Assembly: GCA_963826145.1 (NCBI GenBank)
Contig: CAWGVW010000002.1
Coordinates: 1,674,001 to 1,738,000, forward strand
Source: JBGPLJ01 sp963826145
Lineage (GTDB): Bacteria; Pseudomonadota; Gammaproteobacteria; Steroidobacterales; Steroidobacteraceae
DNA length: 64,000 nucleotides
Reading direction: 5' to 3'
The number at the start of each line of letters is the position of its first letter. Position 1 is the first letter of the stretch. Shown in pieces: positions 6,589 through 15,088 of the stretch. The notes under the pieces are model-generated. The model was not told the origin of the DNA and searched no databases. It saw only the letters and a program-made list of their open reading frames with translations. A program made the position numbers and the translations under genes.

Positions 6589-8841
6589 ATGAGTCGCAAC
6601 ATGCGACCGGGCGGGCTGGGGTTTCAAATTGCGGTAACGGGTTGCTGGCTGGCGGTTACGCTCGCCGGCGGATTCGCCGTCGCCGATGAGCCCGTAATAC
6701 CTGCGTCGACGGTGCAGTCGCGTCCTCGCATCGGCCTTGTCCTGAGCGGCGGTGGCGCGCGCGGTGGCGCGCACATCGGAGTACTGAAGGTGCTCGAACA
6801 GGAGCACGTGCCGATCGATGCGATCGCGGGCACCAGCATGGGCGCCATTGTCGGCGGACTCTACGCGGCGGGTCTTTCGCCAAAGGAGATCGAGGAAAGG
6901 CTTCTTTCGATCGACTGGCAGGACGCGTTCCGCGATCGTCCGCCGCGGCGCGAACTCACGTTTCGGCGCAAGCAGGACGACAACAGCTTTCTGGTGCGCT
7001 TTCCGCTCGGCATACGCGGCGGCGAGTTCCGACTGCCAAAAGGCTTCATCCAGGGGCAGAAACTCGCTCGCATGCTGCGCGAGTACACGGCGCCGGTTGC
7101 CACCGTCACCAACTTCGATCAGCTGCCGATTCCGTTTCGTGCCGTCGCGACCGATCTCGAAACGGGCGAGGTACGCATTTTCGGGTCCGGCGATCTGGTG
7201 ACAGCCATGCGCGCGAGCATGTCGGCGCCCGGAGTGTTTGCACCGGTCGAACTCGATGGTCACCTGCTGGTCGACGGCGGTCTGACCGAGAATCTGCCGG
7301 TCGACGTCGCACGGCAGATGAATGTCGACGTGTTGATCGTGGTCGACGTGAGCTTTCCGCTGCTCAAGGGAAAAGAACTCGCTTCGGCGCTCAGCGTGTC
7401 GAACCAGGCGCTGGCCATTCTCGTCCAGAAGGATACGGCCAGGCAGAAAGCAACTCTCGGCGAGCGCGATGTCCTGATTGTGCCGCCGCTCGGCGATGCA
7501 TCGTCGGTTGAATTCGCTGCACTGAAGAAGATGATCACGGCGGGTGAGATCGGTGCGACGCGCATGCAGGACCGGCTCGCCGCACTCAGCATCGGCGAAG
7601 AGGAGTATCACCAGCATCTCGCCCAGCGCAGCGGCCGCGAGACTCCGGCGCCACGCATCGATTTCGTGCGCGCCGACGCGAAGTCACAGCAGTACGCGGC
7701 GCTGATCGATGCAACCATGGGCCGGCTCAAGGGCAAGAACTACGACGCCGGCGAGGCCGGCAAGCGCATCGCGGATCTCTACGGCCTGGACCTCTTCGAA
7801 TCCATCGACTACTCGCTCGCGTCGCGCGACAACCTGACGGGCCTGGATGTCATGGCCCGGCGCAAGTCCTGGGGTCCGAACTACGTCCGCTTCGGCCTCA
7901 ATCTGCAGGATGACTTCGAAGGCAACAGCGCCTACAACGCCGCCGTGCGCGTCATCATGACGGAGCTCAATGCGCGCGGCGGCGAACTCCTTTTCGATGG
8001 GCAGATCGGCAGCGCTCCGCGCTTCGCGACCGAGCTCTACCAACCGGTTGATGGCGCCCGGCGCTACTTCATTTCACCGCACCTGGAGTTCGACGTACGG
8101 AACCTGCAGCTGCGCGATGCACAGGACCAGATCGCCGAATACCGGCTGCGCGAGGCAATCTATGGATTCGATGTCGGGCGCGAGCTCGGCAACTGGGGCG
8201 AATTCCGGGTTGGCTACGCACGCGTTACCGGAAGCGCCCAGGTGCGCATCGGCGATCCGACCATTCCGCGCGCCGAATTCGACACTGGCGAATATTTCGC
8301 ACGCTTCAGCGTCGATACGGTCGATGACCTCAATTTCCCGCACCGCGGCCATCTGCTGGCCTTCTCGTGGCTCGACGCGCGTCACGACGGCGACTCCGGG
8401 CGCGCGAATCAGTTGACCGGTGACTGGCTCTGGGCCAATACCTTCGGCCGCAACACCTGGATTCTATGGACGTCGGCCGGCATAACGGTCGATGGCACCG
8501 CGCAGCTGGAGGACTTCTTCTCGCTCGGCGGACTCTTCAATCTCTCCGGGCGGCCGCCAAATTCGGTGATTGGGTCCAACGTCGGCATTGGGCGCCTTCT
8601 CTATTACCGCAAGGTCAGCAAGGGCGGCGAGGGATTTCTCAACGTGCCGACCTACGTCGGCGCGTCGCTCGAGGCGGGCAATATCTGGGACGACCGTGCC
8701 GATGCGAGCCTTGGCAGCACATTCAAGGACGCGAGCCTGTTCCTCGGCCTCGATACCCTCGTTGGGCCGGTGTATCTCGCCATGGGCTACGACACGGGCG
8801 GTAAGACCGCCTTCTATCTCTTTCTCGGTCGAACGTTTTGA
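6589..8841 (+). CDS. Patatin-like phospholipase with POTRA-like and Omp85 barrel domains (PlpD/type Vd-like)
   Basis: From ATG 6589 the protein is 750 aa with a signal peptide at about residues 1-33. The patatin domain (about 48-330) shows the oxyanion loop Gly-Gly-Gly-Ala-Arg-Gly-Gly, the nucleophile elbow Gly-Thr-Ser-Met-Gly (Ser83) and the Asp-Gly-Gly motif near residue 229, giving a complete Ser-Asp dyad. A POTRA-like segment follows (about 345-430), then a surface-antigen D15/Omp85 barrel ending in aromatic residues. This order is that of Pseudomonas PlpD, whose lipase is displayed or released through its own barrel. It is transcribed divergently from the quinoprotein. ATGs at 6562 and 6601 are alternative starts. 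Confidence 0.88.
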   Translation: MSRNMRPGGLGFQIAVTGCWLAVTLAGGFAVADEPVIPASTVQSRPRIGLVLSGGGARGGAHIGVLKVLEQEHVPIDAIAGTSMGAIVGGLYAAGLSPKEIEERLLSIDWQDAFRDRPPRRELTFRRKQDDNSFLVRFPLGIRGGEFRLPKGFIQGQKLARMLREYTAPVATVTNFDQLPIPFRAVATDLETGEVRIFGSGDLVTAMRASMSAPGVFAPVELDGHLLVDGGLTENLPVDVARQMNVDVLIVVDVSFPLLKGKELASALSVSNQALAILVQKDTARQKATLGERDVLIVPPLGDASSVEFAALKKMITAGEIGATRMQDRLAALSIGEEEYHQHLAQRSGRETPAPRIDFVRADAKSQQYAALIDATMGRLKGKNYDAGEAGKRIADLYGLDLFESIDYSLASRDNLTGLDVMARRKSWGPNYVRFGLNLQDDFEGNSAYNAAVRVIMTELNARGGELLFDGQIGSAPRFATELYQPVDGARRYFISPHLEFDVRNLQLRDAQDQIAEYRLREAIYGFDVGRELGNWGEFRVGYARVTGSAQVRIGDPTIPRAEFDTGEYFARFSVDTVDDLNFPHRGHLLAFSWLDARHDGDSGRANQLTGDWLWANTFGRNTWILWTSAGITVDGTAQLEDFFSLGGLFNLSGRPPNSVIGSNVGIGRLLYYRKVSKGGEGFLNVPTYVGASLEAGNIWDDRADASLGSTFKDASLFLGLDTLVGPVYLAMGYDTGGKTAFYLFLGRTF

Positions 8842-8842
8842 C

Positions 8843-9109
8843 CTAGAACCCGCGGCTCTCGGCGAGCTTCTCGACTTTCTTCAGCACGATCGCGGGCGCG
8901 TCGCCGGGCCGCGAGTATTCGTGCTTGCGCGCCATGTCGGCGAGCGTGCGATCGCGTTCCGCCGCCGTCGCGAACCAGTGGAATCGGTGCCAGTCCGCCC
9001 CGAGGAGCTTGCTGAAAGGATCGCCGGGCGTGAGGCTGACACGGATGCCGAAGGGCTTCGGGTCGTCCGTGATGGCGCGCAAAAGGTTGTGCGGGTTGCT
9101 GAGCTGCAT
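8843..9109 (-). CDS. Small hypothetical protein (88 aa)
   Basis: The start at ATG 9109 is preceded by TAGGAT, a reasonable ribosome site; a TTG at 9115 is the alternative. The protein is charged and soluble, with no signal peptide or membrane segment. It contains Pro-Phe-Gly-Ile-Arg-Val-Ser-Leu and Asp-Trp-His-Arg-Phe-His-Trp-Phe. It resembles short conserved hypothetical proteins of Gammaproteobacteria, but I cannot name the family. It is convergent with the patatin gene (stops nearly abutting) and the last member of the minus-strand run beginning at 12196. Confidence 0.6.
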   Translation of the reverse strand: MQLSNPHNLLRAITDDPKPFGIRVSLTPGDPFSKLLGADWHRFHWFATAAERDRTLADMARKHEYSRPGDAPAIVLKKVEKLAESRGF

Positions 9110-9125
9110 GCGCAAATCCTAACCG

Positions 9126-9148
9126 AAAATGGGGTACGTCCCCATTTT
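9126..9148. repeat. REP-like perfect palindrome
   Basis: AAAATGGGG and CCCCATTTT form a perfect 9-bp stem around TACGT. The stop codon of the kinase-like gene overlaps its edge. The sequence resembles REP palindromes associated with RAYT transposases, seen from memory in other proteobacteria. It may also serve as a transcription terminator. Confidence 0.6.
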
Positions 9149-9797
9149 AGCGGTCGCCGGCGCCTTCGCGGTCGGCCCAGCCGAGGAGGCGGCGGGTGAT
9201 GAAGAGGTAGACGGGTTTGCCGGCCGCCATCCACATGCGCGACAGGAGCGATGGCGTCGCGAGCACGCGCCGTTCGCGGGCCGTGAGGCGCTCCGGGCAG
9301 TACGTGCGCTTGTGCTTGAGCAGATGGCGCAGATCGTCGTGCGCACGCATTCGAAACCACCGGCTGCGTCGACGGTTGACCGAAGCAAGTTGAAAATCGA
9401 CGACAGCAGGCGCGCCGGTGGGCGTGACGAGCCAGTTCGGTTCCTTGGCGAGATCGTTGTGTGCGACGTGCCGCCGATGAATCGCGCGCACGAGCTTGAG
9501 TGCCGCCCGAAAATAGCCGGGATCACGTGGTCCGGCGCGATGCATGGTCTCGCCCGCGATGAAACTGCGGGTCAGCACGCCGCCATCGTACGACAGCGCT
9601 CGCGGAACGCCCGGCACCCCGTTCAAGGCGACGAGCGCACGAAACTCGCGCCGAGCGAGCCGTCGCGCGATGAGCGCGAGCCACCAGCGCGCCTTGCGCG
9701 TGTCGCGCTCGACGATCGAATGCTCGGTATCAAGCGTTACCGTGCCGAAGAGATCCGCCTTGAGGCGCTGACGGCCATCTGGCGCAGTCCCGCTCAT
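9147..9797 (-). CDS. RIO/KdkA-like small kinase
   Basis: The protein is 216 aa. The segment Val-Ala-His-Asn-Asp-Leu-Ala-Lys-Glu-Pro-Asn (residues 111-121) matches the catalytic loop of RIO- and LPS-type small kinases (HxDxxxxN). Asp-Phe-Gln at 134-136 stands in for the DFG metal-binding motif. The N-lobe is reduced, and a glycine-rich loop is not obvious. The ATG overlaps the stop of the MFS-acyltransferase gene as ATGA, so translation is probably coupled. Context with a phospholipid-handling protein suggests an envelope lipid or LPS substrate. Kinase activity is inferred, not demonstrated. Confidence 0.65.
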   Translation of the reverse strand: MSGTAPDGRQRLKADLFGTVTLDTEHSIVERDTRKARWWLALIARRLARREFRALVALNGVPGVPRALSYDGGVLTRSFIAGETMHRAGPRDPGYFRAALKLVRAIHRRHVAHNDLAKEPNWLVTPTGAPAVVDFQLASVNRRRSRWFRMRAHDDLRHLLKHKRTYCPERLTARERRVLATPSLLSRMWMAAGKPVYLFITRRLLGWADREGAGDR

Positions 9798-11680
9798 TGA
9801 GCGGCGCCGCGCAGCTCGGCGACCCGCGTGTAGAGCGACTCGGCGGTTGCTTCGCTCGCCGCCACAGGGTTACCAGCGAGCAGTGCAATGCGCGACCAGA
9901 AGCGGCGCGGCAGGCTCTTCATCGCCGCACCACTGCGCCGGCTGAAAAAGCTCCCCCAGAGTCCCTGCAGCGCGAGCGGCACGACCGGCACCGGCTGGCG
10001 CTCGAGAATCCGCTCGATGCCCTTCTTGAAGGGATTCATCGCGCCATCCTTCGTCAATTTGCCCTCCGGGAAGATGCAGACGAGGTTGCCGTCAGCGAGC
10101 TCGGCGTCGATCCGCTCGAAGGCGGATTCGAGCAGGCTTTCATCCTCATGGGCGGGCGCGATCGGAATCGCCTTCGCCGTGCGGAAAATGAAGCTCAGGA
10201 CCGGAATCCGGAAGATGTTGTGATCCATTACGAAGCGCACGGGCCTGCGCACCATGCCGCCGATCACGAGTGCGTCCATGAGACTTACGTGATTCGAGAC
10301 GAGGACGGCCGGGCCCTCATCGGGAATGTTCTCGAGCCCCGAGGTGCGGATGCGATACATCACGTGGATGAAGATCCAGGTGAGAAAGCGCATCAGGAAT
10401 TCCGGCACCAGCGTGTAGATGTAGACGGCGACGCCTGCGTTGATGAGGGCAGCGAGGAGGAACAGCTGCGGAATGCTGAAGTGCCAAAGGCTGAGCGCGA
10501 CGACCGCGAGCACGCCGCCCGCGACCATGAAAAGCGCATTCAGGATGTTGTTGCAGGCGATGACACGGGCACGGTGGCTCGCAGCCGTGCGGCTCAGGAC
10601 CATTGCGTAGAGCGGCACCGTGAAAAAGCCGCCAAAAGCGCCGATGCCGACGAGATCGACCAGGAGGCGGATGCTGTTGTCGATCTGGAAGAAGGTCGCG
10701 ATGGTGACGTGGCCGGCTTCGATGGCGGCCGGGAAGGCGAAATAGAGATCGATCGAAAACGCCGAAAGGCCGATCGAACCGAAGGGAACGAGGCCGATTT
10801 CGATCTTGCGGCCGGATAGCCGCTCGCAAAGGAGCGAGCCGAGACCGATGCCTGCCGTCAGTGCGAAAGTCAGCAGGATGACGAGCGTCTGGCTGCCGGA
10901 GAAAATCACGCGCGTGTAGTTCGGCAGCTGCGCGACGAACATGGAGCCGAACATCCAGAACCAGGAGATGCCGAGGATCGCGAGAAACACGGAGCGGTTC
11001 GCGCGCGCGAAGCCGATGTTGCGCCAGGTTTCGCGAAAGATGTTCAGGGTGAGCCTGAGGTCCGGCGACGTCGCCGGCGCAGCTGGAATCGCACGGCTTG
11101 CGAGGTAGCCCCCGATTGCGACGACGACGAGCAGCACCGCCGTGATCCGAAGGCCTGGCAGGCCGAGTGTCGTGAGCGCTCCGCCCGCGAGGAGGCCGAT
11201 CAGAATCGCGGCGAAAGTGGCGGTATCGACCAGGGCGTTGCCGCCGACGAGCTCGGCGTCGGAGAGGTGCTGCGGCATGATCGCGTACTTCACGGGGCCG
11301 AAGAACGCGGCGAGCGTGCCGAGCAGGAAGATGAGCACGAGCATCCAGTCGATGCGTCCATGCCAGAGCGCCGCGGCAGCGACGACCATGATCAGGATCT
11401 CGGCGACGCGGATGGCGCGCATCAGGCGCGCCTTTTCAAACTTGTCCGCGATCTGGCCGGCCGTCGCCGAGAACAGGAAGTAGGGCAGCACGAAGAGCGC
11501 GGCGGCCACGTTCACCAGCAAGTCCGGCGAACCGAGCGCTGCACCTGCGAGTGGAAAGGCGATCAGGATCTGCAGCGCGTTCTTGTAGACGTTGTCGTTG
11601 AACGCCGCGAGGAACTGCGTGACGAAGAACGGCAGGAATCGGCGCGAACGCAGCAGCCGAAACTGCGAGACCTCGGTCAT
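9794..11680 (-). CDS. MFS transporter fused to PlsC-type acyltransferase (Aas/LplT-like)
   Basis: This 628-aa protein has about 11-12 transmembrane helices over residues 1-415, beginning with Phe-Leu-Ala-Ala-Phe-Asn-Asp-Asn typical of LplT lysophospholipid flippases. A cytoplasmic acyltransferase domain follows (about 440-620). It carries the HX4D motif Asn-His-Val-Ser-Leu-Met-Asp and the block Phe-Pro-Glu-Gly-Lys-Leu-Thr-Lys-Asp-Gly. The acyl-ACP synthetase domain of some LplT-Aas fusions is missing. It probably imports or re-acylates lysophospholipids at the inner membrane. Its start lies 9 bases after the TPR gene stop, and its stop overlaps the next start, so it sits in the middle of an operon. 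Confidence 0.88.
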   Translation of the reverse strand: MTEVSQFRLLRSRRFLPFFVTQFLAAFNDNVYKNALQILIAFPLAGAALGSPDLLVNVAAALFVLPYFLFSATAGQIADKFEKARLMRAIRVAEILIMVVAAAALWHGRIDWMLVLIFLLGTLAAFFGPVKYAIMPQHLSDAELVGGNALVDTATFAAILIGLLAGGALTTLGLPGLRITAVLLVVVAIGGYLASRAIPAAPATSPDLRLTLNIFRETWRNIGFARANRSVFLAILGISWFWMFGSMFVAQLPNYTRVIFSGSQTLVILLTFALTAGIGLGSLLCERLSGRKIEIGLVPFGSIGLSAFSIDLYFAFPAAIEAGHVTIATFFQIDNSIRLLVDLVGIGAFGGFFTVPLYAMVLSRTAASHRARVIACNNILNALFMVAGGVLAVVALSLWHFSIPQLFLLAALINAGVAVYIYTLVPEFLMRFLTWIFIHVMYRIRTSGLENIPDEGPAVLVSNHVSLMDALVIGGMVRRPVRFVMDHNIFRIPVLSFIFRTAKAIPIAPAHEDESLLESAFERIDAELADGNLVCIFPEGKLTKDGAMNPFKKGIERILERQPVPVVPLALQGLWGSFFSRRSGAAMKSLPRRFWSRIALLAGNPVAASEATAESLYTRVAELRGAAQ

Positions 11681-11689
11681 TCTGTCGGG

Positions 11690-12196
11690 CTAGGACTGAC
11701 CCGCGGGGACGTCCCGCGTCGGGTGGCGCGGTGCGTAGAGGTTCTTGAGGCGCGTGCGCACCAGCGAGTCCATCTTGTGCAGGACCGCGCCTTCCGGATT
11801 CAACGCGAGGCCCGCCTCGACGGCATGTAGCGCTTCATCGAGGCGGCCCTTGCCGAGGAGTGCGCCGGCGCGGTTGTTATAGGTGCGCCAGTTGTTGGTG
11901 TCGATCTTGAGCGCGGCGTCGCAATTGATGAGCGCGCGGTCGTAGTCGCCGAGGGCGATATAGCCCGCGCAGAGATTCGAATAGGCGGCGGCGCGCTGGT
12001 CGGGATCGCTCACCCGCTTGATGCCCTCCTCGATGAGCTCGACGCCTTGACGCCAGTGCTCGCCGACCATGGCTGCCGTTCCTTCGGTGAGCAGGACGTT
12101 CGGCCCGATCACGGTCGCGCTCATGGCCTCATCCGCCCGGACGGATGCCGTCAAAACCAGGGTCGCCAGGAGGCCGAGGAGGGCGGCGGTTCGCAT
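11690..12196 (-). CDS. Periplasmic TPR protein
   Basis: From ATG 12196 the protein is 168 aa with a signal peptide ending near Ser-Val-Arg-Ala-Asp (residues 1-20). At least three TPR units follow at about residues 45-140, including Ala-Tyr-Ser-Asn-Leu-Cys-Ala-Gly-Tyr-Ile-Ala-Leu-Gly-Asp. A longer frame to 12289 is rejected because it lacks a signal peptide and covers the divergent promoter region. It is the first gene of the minus-strand operon with the MFS-PlsC fusion and the kinase-like gene. It is probably a protein-protein adaptor. Confidence 0.75.
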   Translation of the reverse strand: MRTAALLGLLATLVLTASVRADEAMSATVIGPNVLLTEGTAAMVGEHWRQGVELIEEGIKRVSDPDQRAAAYSNLCAGYIALGDYDRALINCDAALKIDTNNWRTYNNRAGALLGKGRLDEALHAVEAGLALNPEGAVLHKMDSLVRTRLKNLYAPRHPTRDVPAGQS

Positions 12197-12313
12197 GAGC
12201 GCATCGTCGCGCCGCGCCGCGGCCGTCGTCAACGGCCAATAATGCCGGTCGGCGCACAAAGCGAGACTAGCGAGCGTGATTGAGGTCACGGGCGGCCCAC
12301 GCCCCCAACCCTC

Positions 12314-12319
12314 TATAAT
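12314..12319 (+). promoter_or_regulatory. Candidate -10 box for the EexN-like gene
   Basis: A perfect TATAAT stands 41 bases before the ATG at 12360. There is no good -35 at the usual spacing; a TTGAGG lies 28 bases upstream. A GGCGG/CCGCC hairpin in the leader (12333-12348) precedes the AGGGG ribosome site. Confidence 0.3.
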
Positions 12320-12359
12320 TTCTCACATATTTGGCGGTCCCTGCCGCCAGGGGAAAAAT

Positions 12360-12941
12360 ATGTCTTTCGAGCTTCCGGGCCGCCCAGCCTGGGCCGCAGT
12401 CCTGCTGATTCTGGCGATCATCATCGCCATCGGCGCCTGCTCACACGAAAAAACGTCGGATTTCCCCGCGACTTACGCTCTCCTCAGCGATCCGGCGGCG
12501 CTCGACAACGCGCTTGCTCGTTGCAATCAGAGTTCCGCCAGCGTCGAAGAGCAGGAGTGCCGCAACGTTCGGGCGGCCTTGGCGCGCCTTGCCGATGAGC
12601 GGCGCAAGGATAGCGGCGAGATAGCGCGGCAAGCGCAAGCGCAGGCGCAGGCGCAGATACAGTTCGAACAGCAGCGCCAAGCACTGCGTCAGCAGCAGGA
12701 AGCCGAGCGCGCCCGCAAGGCCCTCGAGCGCGAAAAGGCTGCGGTCGACCCTTACACCATGCCGTTCGTACCGCCCGAATCACCGAGCAAGGCGCAGCCG
12801 AAGCCCGACTCGGCGCCCGCGCCGACGTCTACACCGATGCCTGCACCGGCACCGGCACCGGCTCAGCAGCCGGATGACCCGGGAGCCGACGCCACCGCGA
12901 CCAAGGTCGTCGCGTCGGACCTCGAACTCAGCCGTCAATAG
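12360..12941 (+). CDS. EexN-like lipoprotein with Q-rich coiled coil and Pro/Ala tail
   Basis: I chose ATG 12360 because AGGGG precedes it and the resulting N-terminus is a lipoprotein signal: a hydrophobic Ile/Leu run ending Ile-Gly-Ala-Cys. The protein is 193 aa. The first part after the Cys (Tyr-x-Leu-Leu-x-Asp-Pro-x-x-Leu-x-x-x-Leu-x-x-Cys, then Glu-Cys-x-Asn-Val-Arg) matches EexN entry-exclusion lipoproteins. An Ala/Gln-rich coiled coil and a Pro/Ala tail follow, unlike short EexN proteins. No conjugation genes are nearby, so an envelope role other than entry exclusion is likely. It overlaps the convergent methyltransferase gene by 7 bases. Confidence 0.7.
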   Translation: MSFELPGRPAWAAVLLILAIIIAIGACSHEKTSDFPATYALLSDPAALDNALARCNQSSASVEEQECRNVRAALARLADERRKDSGEIARQAQAQAQAQIQFEQQRQALRQQQEAERARKALEREKAAVDPYTMPFVPPESPSKAQPKPDSAPAPTSTPMPAPAPAPAQQPDDPGADATATKVVASDLELSRQ

Positions 12942-13537
12942 ATCCGAACGAGCGTCGTCCAGAGCGCGGCATCGCGGCCAGCCGCGATGAATTCCATCGC
13001 GACATAAAATCCGAATATCGCGCCGGCGTCGAGAAAGGCCTTCCAGTAGATCGCAGCATTCGCCTGCACGAATTCAGGCGGCGTAATTCGCGTGCGCGCC
13101 GGCCAGAATCGGGGCACTCGCGCTGCGTACGCCGTGTACTCGTCGCCGAACGTAGCCGTCAGCTTGCGTTCCTCGGCGATTGCAGCCGTGACATGCAGGA
13201 TAATTGCAAACGCGGCGCTGATCGCGGCGAGCGATAGACTCTGCGTCGCGAGGCCGAGTCCGATGCTCGCGACGATACTGAGCGCATAGAGGGGATGGCG
13301 ACAGCGGGCGTAAGGGCCGCTGACTGCGACGCGGCTGTCCTTTTGGCCGGCGATGAAAAGGGTCGTCCAGATGCGGCCCAGGGCTGCGAAGCCGAGCAGT
13401 GCCAGCCCGCCGAGTTCCAGGAGCCGACCGGTCGCCGATCCGGCGAGACCCGGCCGGCAAACCGCGACCGCAACGAGCAGCAGAACGTAGTACGCCTGGA
13501 GAATCCGGATGCGGGGTGTGCTGTCCGAGCGGGTCAC
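12935..13537 (-). CDS. Isoprenylcysteine carboxyl methyltransferase-family membrane protein
   Basis: This integral membrane protein has about five hydrophobic helices. The signature Gly-Pro-Tyr-Ala-Arg-Cys-Arg-His-Pro-Leu-Tyr-Ala and the later Glu-Glu-x-x-Leu-x-x-x-Phe-Gly-x-Glu-Tyr-x-x-Tyr motif identify the ICMT/PEMT superfamily, which uses SAM at the membrane. I favour GTG 13537 (200 aa); the frame stays open to ATG 13633 but that stretch is not protein-like. A C-terminal pair of helices extends beyond the usual core. The substrate is unknown; in bacteria it is not a prenylated protein. Confidence 0.78.
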   Translation of the reverse strand: MTRSDSTPRIRILQAYYVLLLVAVAVCRPGLAGSATGRLLELGGLALLGFAALGRIWTTLFIAGQKDSRVAVSGPYARCRHPLYALSIVASIGLGLATQSLSLAAISAAFAIILHVTAAIAEERKLTATFGDEYTAYAARVPRFWPARTRITPPEFVQANAAIYWKAFLDAGAIFGFYVAMEFIAAGRDAALWTTLVRIY

Positions 13538-13644
13538 GACCGCCGCGATTCTAGCAGGCGTAATATCAGGCTCCGCGCGACGGTCTAGGTGGATGCCTGA
13601 AAGACGCCTCGACACTGCGCCGACAGCGCCCAAGGAGCACCGAA

Positions 13645-14307
13645 ATGATGTTCCGCAAGAAGTCCGAGATGGTTTCCAGTGACCGCGCCCTGCCGGGCCG
13701 GAATGTTGCGCTCGATGTCCCTGAGACGCACTTCGTCAACGGCAACCGCATCGTGCCGCCATTTCCGGCCGGACTCGAACGAGCGATGTTCGGACTCGGC
13801 TGCTTCTGGGGTGCCGAGCGCAAGTTCTGGCAGGTGCCGGGCATCTACTCGACGGCCGTCGGCTATGCTGCAGGCCTCACCCCGAATCCGACCTATGAAG
13901 AAGTGTGCTCCGGCATGACCGGCCATTCGGAGGTCGTGCTCGTCGTGTACGACCCGAAAAAGGTCAGCTACGAGAAGCTCCTCAAAGTCTTCTGGGAGTC
14001 GCACGACCCGACGCAGGGCATGCGGCAGGGCAACGACGTTGGCACGCAGTATCGCTCGGGCATCTATCCGTTCAATGACGAGCAACGCAAGGCGGCCGAG
14101 GCTTCGCTCGCTCAGTACGAGGAAAATCTGATTGATGCGGGACAGAAGGCGCGCATTACGACGGAGATCAAGCCGGCGGGCGACTTCTATTACGCCGAGG
14201 ACTATCACCAGCAGTACCTCGCGAAGAATCCAAATGGGTACTGCGGGATCGGGGGCTGTGGAGTCTCCTATAAATCTGCGGAGTTACAGGTGGGCGAGAA
14301 GGCGTAG
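13645..14307 (+). CDS. msrA: Peptide methionine-S-sulfoxide reductase
   Basis: The protein is 220 aa with the catalytic Gly-Cys-Phe-Trp-Gly motif at residues 52-56 (nucleophile Cys53). The downstream blocks Gly-Tyr-Ala-Ala-Gly, His-Asp-Pro-Thr, Gly-Thr-Gln-Tyr-Arg-Ser and Ala-Glu-Asp-Tyr-His-Gln-Gln-Tyr are all present. Two cysteines near the C-terminus (Tyr-Cys-Gly-Ile-Gly-Gly-Cys-Gly) are candidate resolving cysteines. AAGGAG at 13632-13637 sets the start; the second ATG at 13648 is possible. It reduces methionine S-sulfoxide in proteins using thioredoxin. No signal peptide, so cytoplasmic. It stands alone. Confidence 0.93.
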   Translation: MMFRKKSEMVSSDRALPGRNVALDVPETHFVNGNRIVPPFPAGLERAMFGLGCFWGAERKFWQVPGIYSTAVGYAAGLTPNPTYEEVCSGMTGHSEVVLVVYDPKKVSYEKLLKVFWESHDPTQGMRQGNDVGTQYRSGIYPFNDEQRKAAEASLAQYEENLIDAGQKARITTEIKPAGDFYYAEDYHQQYLAKNPNGYCGIGGCGVSYKSAELQVGEKA

Positions 14308-14787
14308 CGGCTGCGGTCGCTCGGTTTCCATCAGGAAGCCAAGGCGTTACCAAACTTATTTGCGTTTTTCTGCAGAAGAATGCCGTTTGATTTCGGCGTA
14401 GAGGGTTACCGGAAGTCTACCGGTGGTTCTGTCGTCGATACTCTCGGCGTAAGGCGGAAAAGTACGGGAGTTCATTCGCGCGGTGGCGCCCGAATTTCGA
14501 ACGGCACAGATTCGGTAGAGGCCCCGAGGTACAGCGGTCACGCGCCAATGGAAGCCAGACTATTCCAAGTGGTCGTCTCAGACAGGCCAACTGCGGTCGA
14601 TCGCCCACCATAGTTCATCATCAGTCAGCCGCCATTCGCCGGCTTACGCCTACCGTTACTCTACCGCTGGTTCGCCCCGGCCGCGCCTGTAGTCCTCCAT
14701 ACAGTCTGTTAACGCTCAAACATATCCGCGCTGCTTTGAACACAAGGCATCCTTGTCGTGCGCAAGGGTCCAAGTAAGTGAGTGACT

Positions 14788-14919
14788 GTGTCGGATTCTG
14801 ATGCTTCGTTGAAAAGGTACTACGCAGCGCGTGCGGGCGAGTACGACCGAATCTATCAAGACCAGTTCGGCAGGCCGACCTGCTCGTCGTTAAGTCAGAC
14901 GGTAAGCTGCGGCACATGA
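14788..14919 (+). pseudogene. N-terminal fragment of a SAM-dependent methyltransferase
   Basis: The GTG at 14788 starts 43 codons whose beginning (Leu-Lys-Arg-Tyr-Tyr-Ala-Ala-Arg-Ala-Gly-Glu-Tyr-Asp-Arg-Ile-Tyr) is the usual N-terminus of class I methyltransferases. The frame then dies. The glycine-rich SAM loop and everything after it are missing, so this is a remnant, possibly joined to the cupin-like fragment that follows. Confidence 0.5.
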
Positions 14920-14929
14920 TGTCTTGCGA

Positions 14930-15088
14930 TTGACCGGTCCGGCGGGCTTTGGCTTTCCGCCTCATGTTCATGACGATGAAGATGAGATCGCCTACGCACC
15001 CGAAGGCGCGATCGAGTTCACCTCGTTCTCCTCGAGCGCTGGTGCGGGTGTGCTGCGTGCGACCGCCGGCGCTCAAGCTGACGATTGA
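14930..15088 (+). pseudogene. Cupin-domain fragment
   Basis: The frame encodes about 52 residues including Gly-Phe-Gly-Phe-Pro-Pro-His-Val-His-Asp-Asp-Glu-Asp-Glu, the first metal-binding motif of cupins (HxH then E). The second cupin motif and the flanking strands are absent and there is no good start codon. It is a broken remnant directly after the methyltransferase fragment. Confidence 0.5.
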
